From positions 1-64,000 of the forward strand of contig NZ_SULI01000011.1 of NCBI RefSeq assembly GCF_005518135.1: a stretch of 64,000 nucleotides of DNA. The letters run 5' to 3'. A program made the translations under genes and the position numbers. The DNA comes from Shimia litoralis. Its GTDB lineage: Bacteria; Pseudomonadota; Alphaproteobacteria; Rhodobacterales; Rhodobacteraceae. Positions within the stretch are counted from its first letter, which is position 1. Every line of letters begins with the position of its first letter. Under the pieces are notes generated by a model. It saw nothing but the letters and a program-made list of their open reading frames with translations, ran no database searches and was not told the origin of the DNA. This document shows positions 60,930-64,000 of the stretch, one piece after another.

Positions 60930-63900
60930 TTATTCGAACTCGATCAACAGATCTTTTGCATCAATTTGACCGCCAGCCTGCGCATGCACTGCCTTGATCG
61001 TGGCGTCGCGTTCTGCGTGGATGCCTGTCTCCATTTTCATGGCTTCAATTGTCAGCAACATATCGCCTTCTTTGACCTGCTGGCCCTGTGTGACGGCGAC
61101 CGTTGCGACAACACCAGGCATCGGGGCCCCGATATGATCAGAGTTGCCCGCTTCTGCTTTGGGCCGCTGGATGGTCGTGGACTTTACCAACCGGTTTGGA
61201 ACGCGGATGACACGGGGTTGACCATTGAGTTCAAAGAACACTTTGACTTCGCCGTTTTCGTCGGTCTCGCCAAGTGCCTGAAGACGGATTTCCAAAGTTT
61301 TTCCGGGGTCGATTTCTGCCGTGATTTCTTCGCCAGGTTCCATCCCATAGAAAAATGTGCGCGTTGGAAGCGCCCGCACTGGCCCGTAAAGGCGATGCCG
61401 ACCCATGTAATCCAAAAAGACCTTGGGATACATCAGGTAACCGTTCAGGTCCTCGTCATCGACCTCATACCCCTCGAGCTCTTTGGAAAGCTCGGCGCGC
61501 GTGGCGTCAAGATCAACAGGGGCCAAGTGCTTGCCGGGGCGTTCTGTGTTGGGCGCTTCGCCCTTAAGAACCTTGTGGGTGATCCCCTCTGGAAAACCAC
61601 CATGAGGTTGCCCAAGGTTGCCGCGCATCATGTCGACCACCGAGTCCGGGAAAGACACATCGGTGTCGGGGTCTTCAACTTGGTCGCGGGTCAAACCTTG
61701 GCTGACCATCATCAAGGCCATGTCTCCAACGACCTTGGAGGACGGTGTGACTTTGACGATATCCCCAAACATTTGGTTCACATCGGCGTACGTTTGGGCC
61801 ACCTCTGACCATTTCTCCTCGAGCCCAAGACTACGGGCTTGGGCCTTGAGATTGGTAAACTGGCCACCGGGCATTTCATGCAGGTAGACTTCGGAAGCCG
61901 GAGACGCGAGGCCGGATTCGAACGCAGCGTATTGGGCGCGAACGCCTTCCCAATACTCGCTGATTTCACGGATTGCACCCACATCCAAACCAGTGTCGCG
62001 ATCTGTATGGCGCAGGGCTTCTACGATTGACCCCAAACATGGCTGGGACGTCCCCCCCGAGAACGCATCCATGGCGGCGTCGACGGCATCTACACCTGCC
62101 TCGGCGGCGGCAAGGATTGTCGCCCCTGCGATACCGGATGTATCATGCGTGTGGAAGTGGATCGGCAGCCCAACCTCTTCTTTAAGAGCCTTGATCAACA
62201 CCCGCGCAGACGCAGGCTTGAGCAGACCCGCCATATCCTTGAGACCAAGCACATGTGCTCCTGCGGCCTCTAGGTTCTTGGCCATATCGACATAATACTG
62301 CAGATCGTATTTCGTGCGGCTGCTATCAAGCAAATCTGCTGTATAGCAAATCGTGCCTTCGCAGATTTTGCCAGAGTCCACGACGGCGTCCATCGCAACG
62401 CGCATGTTTTCAACCCAGTTCAGGCTGTCAAACACCCGAAAGACGTCAACGCCTGTATCCGCAGCCTGACGCACGAATTCCTGAACGACATTGTCCGGAT
62501 AGTTGGTGTAACCCACCCCGTTCGACGCCCGAAGCAACATCTGTGTGAGCAGGTTTGGCATGGCGGCGCGCAAATCGCGCAAGCGTTTCCATGGGCATTC
62601 CTGCAAGAAACGATATGCCACGTCAAAGGTGGCACCGCCCCAGCATTCTACGCTGAACAGCTGTGGCAGGTTCGCAGCGTAGGCTGGCGCTGCCTGAATC
62701 ATATCAATCGACCGCATGCGCGTTGCCAATAGGCTTTGATGTCCGTCGCGCATTGTTGTGTCGGTCAACAACAGCTGGGGTTGCGCCTTCATCCAGTCGG
62801 CAACAGCCTGCGCACCTTTTTCCTCCAGCAAGTTGCGCGTGCCGTAAGCCGGTTGATCGCTCTTTGGTTTGGGCGCGCGCGGCGCTTTGAGATCCTGCGC
62901 TGGCTCTGGACGGTCTGTGGTTTCCGGATGTCCGTTTACGCTGATGTCGGCAATATAGGTCAACACTTTGGTGCCGCGGTCACGACGTTTTGCAAACTGG
63001 AACAGCGCAGGCGTTTCGTCGATGAATTTGGTGGTATATTGGTTCGTGAGAAACGTGGGATGTTTCAGCAGGTTTTCGACAAAGGCAATGTTGGTGCTGA
63101 CGCCACGAATACGGAATTCGCGCAGGGCGCGGTCCATCCGTGCGATGGCTTTTTCAGGTGTTTGTGCGTGCGCCGTGATTTTGGTCAACAAGCTGTCGTA
63201 ATACCGGGTAATCACCCCACCTGCATAGGCCGTGCCGCCATCCAGACGGATACCCATACCCGTTGCCGACCGATAGGCGGTGATACGGCCATAGTCGGGG
63301 ATAAAGTTGTTTTGCGGGTCTTCGGTGGTGATGCGGGTTTGCAGGGCATGCCCATTCAGGCGGATGTCATATTGGCTGGCTTTGCCGGTGGCTTCGGCAA
63401 TGGATTTGCCCTCGGCGATCAAAATTTGGGCCTGCACGATGTCGATCCCCGTGACTTCTTCGGTGACCGTGTGCTCGACTTGAACGCGTGGATTGACCTC
63501 GATGAAATAGAACTTGCCAGTCTCCATATCCATCAAGAATTCGACAGTTCCGGCGCACTCATAGTTGACGTGTGCGCAGATTTTGCGCCCCAGCTCGCAA
63601 ATTTCTTCGCGCTGGGCTTCTGACAAATATGGCGCAGGGGCGCGCTCGACGACTTTTTGGTTCCGGCGTTGGACCGAACAGTCGCGTTCGTAGAGGTGAT
63701 AGATATTACCGTGGCTGTCGCCAAGAATTTGAACTTCGACGTGGCGCGCACGGGTGATCATCTTTTCCAGATACCCTTCGCCGTTGCCAAAAGCGGCTTC
63801 GGCCTCGCGGCGACCTTCCAGTACCTTTTCCTCGACCTCGGCTTCAGAAAAGATCGGGCGCATGCCGCGTCCGCCACCGCCCCAACTGGCCTTGAGCATA

Positions 63901-64000
63901 AGCGGATACCCAACTTCGGCTGCTTCCGCTTTGATGGCGTCCATATCGGTGCCCAGAACCTCGGTTGCGGGGATGACGGGAACACCCGCTTGGACCGCGA
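60930..64000 (-). CDS. pyc: Pyruvate carboxylase, 5' end cut by window
   Basis: The frame is open to the window edge at 64000, so the first roughly 120 residues lie outside. What is visible is the biotin carboxylase ATP-grasp part (KASWGGGGRGMR onward), the carboxyltransferase domain (DTTMRDGHQSLLATRMRS), the linker domain, and the C-terminal biotin carrier domain with the biotinyl Lys in EAMKMET. The enzyme makes oxaloacetate from pyruvate, ATP and bicarbonate to refill the TCA cycle. An internal Met at 63944 is not the real start. Confidence 0.95.
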   Translation of the reverse strand, partial: AVQAGVPVIPATEVLGTDMDAIKAEAAEVGYPLMLKASWGGGGRGMRPIFSEAEVEEKVLEGRREAEAAFGNGEGYLEKMITRARHVEVQILGDSHGNIYHLYERDCSVQRRNQKVVERAPAPYLSEAQREEICELGRKICAHVNYECAGTVEFLMDMETGKFYFIEVNPRVQVEHTVTEEVTGIDIVQAQILIAEGKSIAEATGKASQYDIRLNGHALQTRITTEDPQNNFIPDYGRITAYRSATGMGIRLDGGTAYAGGVITRYYDSLLTKITAHAQTPEKAIARMDRALREFRIRGVSTNIAFVENLLKHPTFLTNQYTTKFIDETPALFQFAKRRDRGTKVLTYIADISVNGHPETTDRPEPAQDLKAPRAPKPKSDQPAYGTRNLLEEKGAQAVADWMKAQPQLLLTDTTMRDGHQSLLATRMRSIDMIQAAPAYAANLPQLFSVECWGGATFDVAYRFLQECPWKRLRDLRAAMPNLLTQMLLRASNGVGYTNYPDNVVQEFVRQAADTGVDVFRVFDSLNWVENMRVAMDAVVDSGKICEGTICYTADLLDSSRTKYDLQYYVDMAKNLEAAGAHVLGLKDMAGLLKPASARVLIKALKEEVGLPIHFHTHDTSGIAGATILAAAEAGVDAVDAAMDAFSGGTSQPCLGSIVEALRHTDRDTGLDVGAIREISEYWEGVRAQYAAFESGLASPASEVYLHEMPGGQFTNLKAQARSLGLEEKWSEVAQTYADVNQMFGDIVKVTPSSKVVGDMALMMVSQGLTRDQVEDPDTDVSFPDSVVDMMRGNLGQPHGGFPEGITHKVLKGEAPNTERPGKHLAPVDLDATRAELSKELEGYEVDDEDLNGYLMYPKVFLDYMGRHRLYGPVRALPTRTFFYGMEPGEEITAEIDPGKTLEIRLQALGETDENGEVKVFFELNGQPRVIRVPNRLVKSTTIQRPKAEAGNSDHIGAPMPGVVATVAVTQGQQVKEGDMLLTIEAMKMETGIHAERDATIKAVHAQAGGQIDAKDLLIEFE

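Noticed and set aside
60906-61808. A 300-codon plus-strand frame
   Set aside because: Antisense to the biotin-carrier and carboxyltransferase parts of pyc; no family pattern.
1-64000. CRISPR arrays or rRNA operons
   Set aside because: No spaced direct-repeat series with unique spacers and no rRNA sequence was seen.

Overview
The window looks like chromosomal DNA of a marine Roseobacter-type member of the Rhodobacteraceae (Alphaproteobacteria). Supporting signs are the run tRNA-Cys / isoaspartyl methyltransferase-like / TolC / PopZ-like protein, a DUF6280-type protein next to efp, the valyl-tRNA synthetase, gatCA, a bacterial type A rnpB next to rpmG, and pyruvate carboxylase at the right edge. 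This taxonomic call rests on gene content and recognised family features, not on a database search.

Layout. (1) 1-9959, accessory: a possible IS21-type end, a small exported protein, then a ten-gene minus-strand operon (8957 to 735) with a divergent LysR regulator. The operon encodes a three-part flavin/iron-sulfur dehydrogenase, a polar amino acid ABC importer, a RidA-like protein, arginase and ornithine cyclodeaminase. This matches the gene complement of octopine/nopaline (opine) catabolism loci: opine uptake, oxidative cleavage to arginine, then arginine to ornithine to proline. (2) 10200-13404: an integrated element next to tRNA-Cys, with a tyrosine integrase, a small gene overlapping it, two divergent ribbon-helix-helix regulators that share 15-bp operator-like repeats, an XRE regulator and a secreted island-type protein. 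(3) 13544-31232: mostly core genes (methyltransferase, tolC, popZ-like, efp, ygfZ-type, lipid-type ABC exporter, aminotransferase, crotonase, valS, Lrp regulator with an ornithine decarboxylase-like enzyme) and a DUF2235 hydrolase.

(4) 31229-38395: a probable methylated-proline (betaine) catabolic cluster with an MttB-superfamily methyltransferase, an N-methylproline demethylase-like flavoprotein, a ProC-like reductase, a second flavoprotein of the same broad family and a divergent TetR regulator with a good dyad operator. (5) 39109-44591: a run of zinc-ribbon membrane protein, SPFH/GYF_2 protein, DUF2927 lipoprotein, TelA-family protein, XpaC-like membrane protein and a previously uncalled 27-residue membrane peptide. 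It resembles envelope-stress modules but lacks PspA. (6) 44754-64000: core housekeeping genes (rluB-type, tadA, gatCA, rnpB, rpmG, Bax-inhibitor-1 family, histidinol phosphatase-like, 8-oxoguanine deaminase-like), a 157-bp tandem duplication carrying two tRNA-Gly(GCC) genes each with its own terminator, two tandem paralogous glycosyltransferases, and pyruvate carboxylase cut by the window end.

Both catabolic clusters end in proline: the first through ornithine cyclodeaminase, the second through demethylation of proline betaine or N-methylproline. The best candidates for something not well described are the chromosomal opine-type operon in a marine bacterium, the hybrid MttB plus demethylase betaine cluster, and the zinc-ribbon/SPFH/TelA/XpaC locus with its 27-residue peptide.
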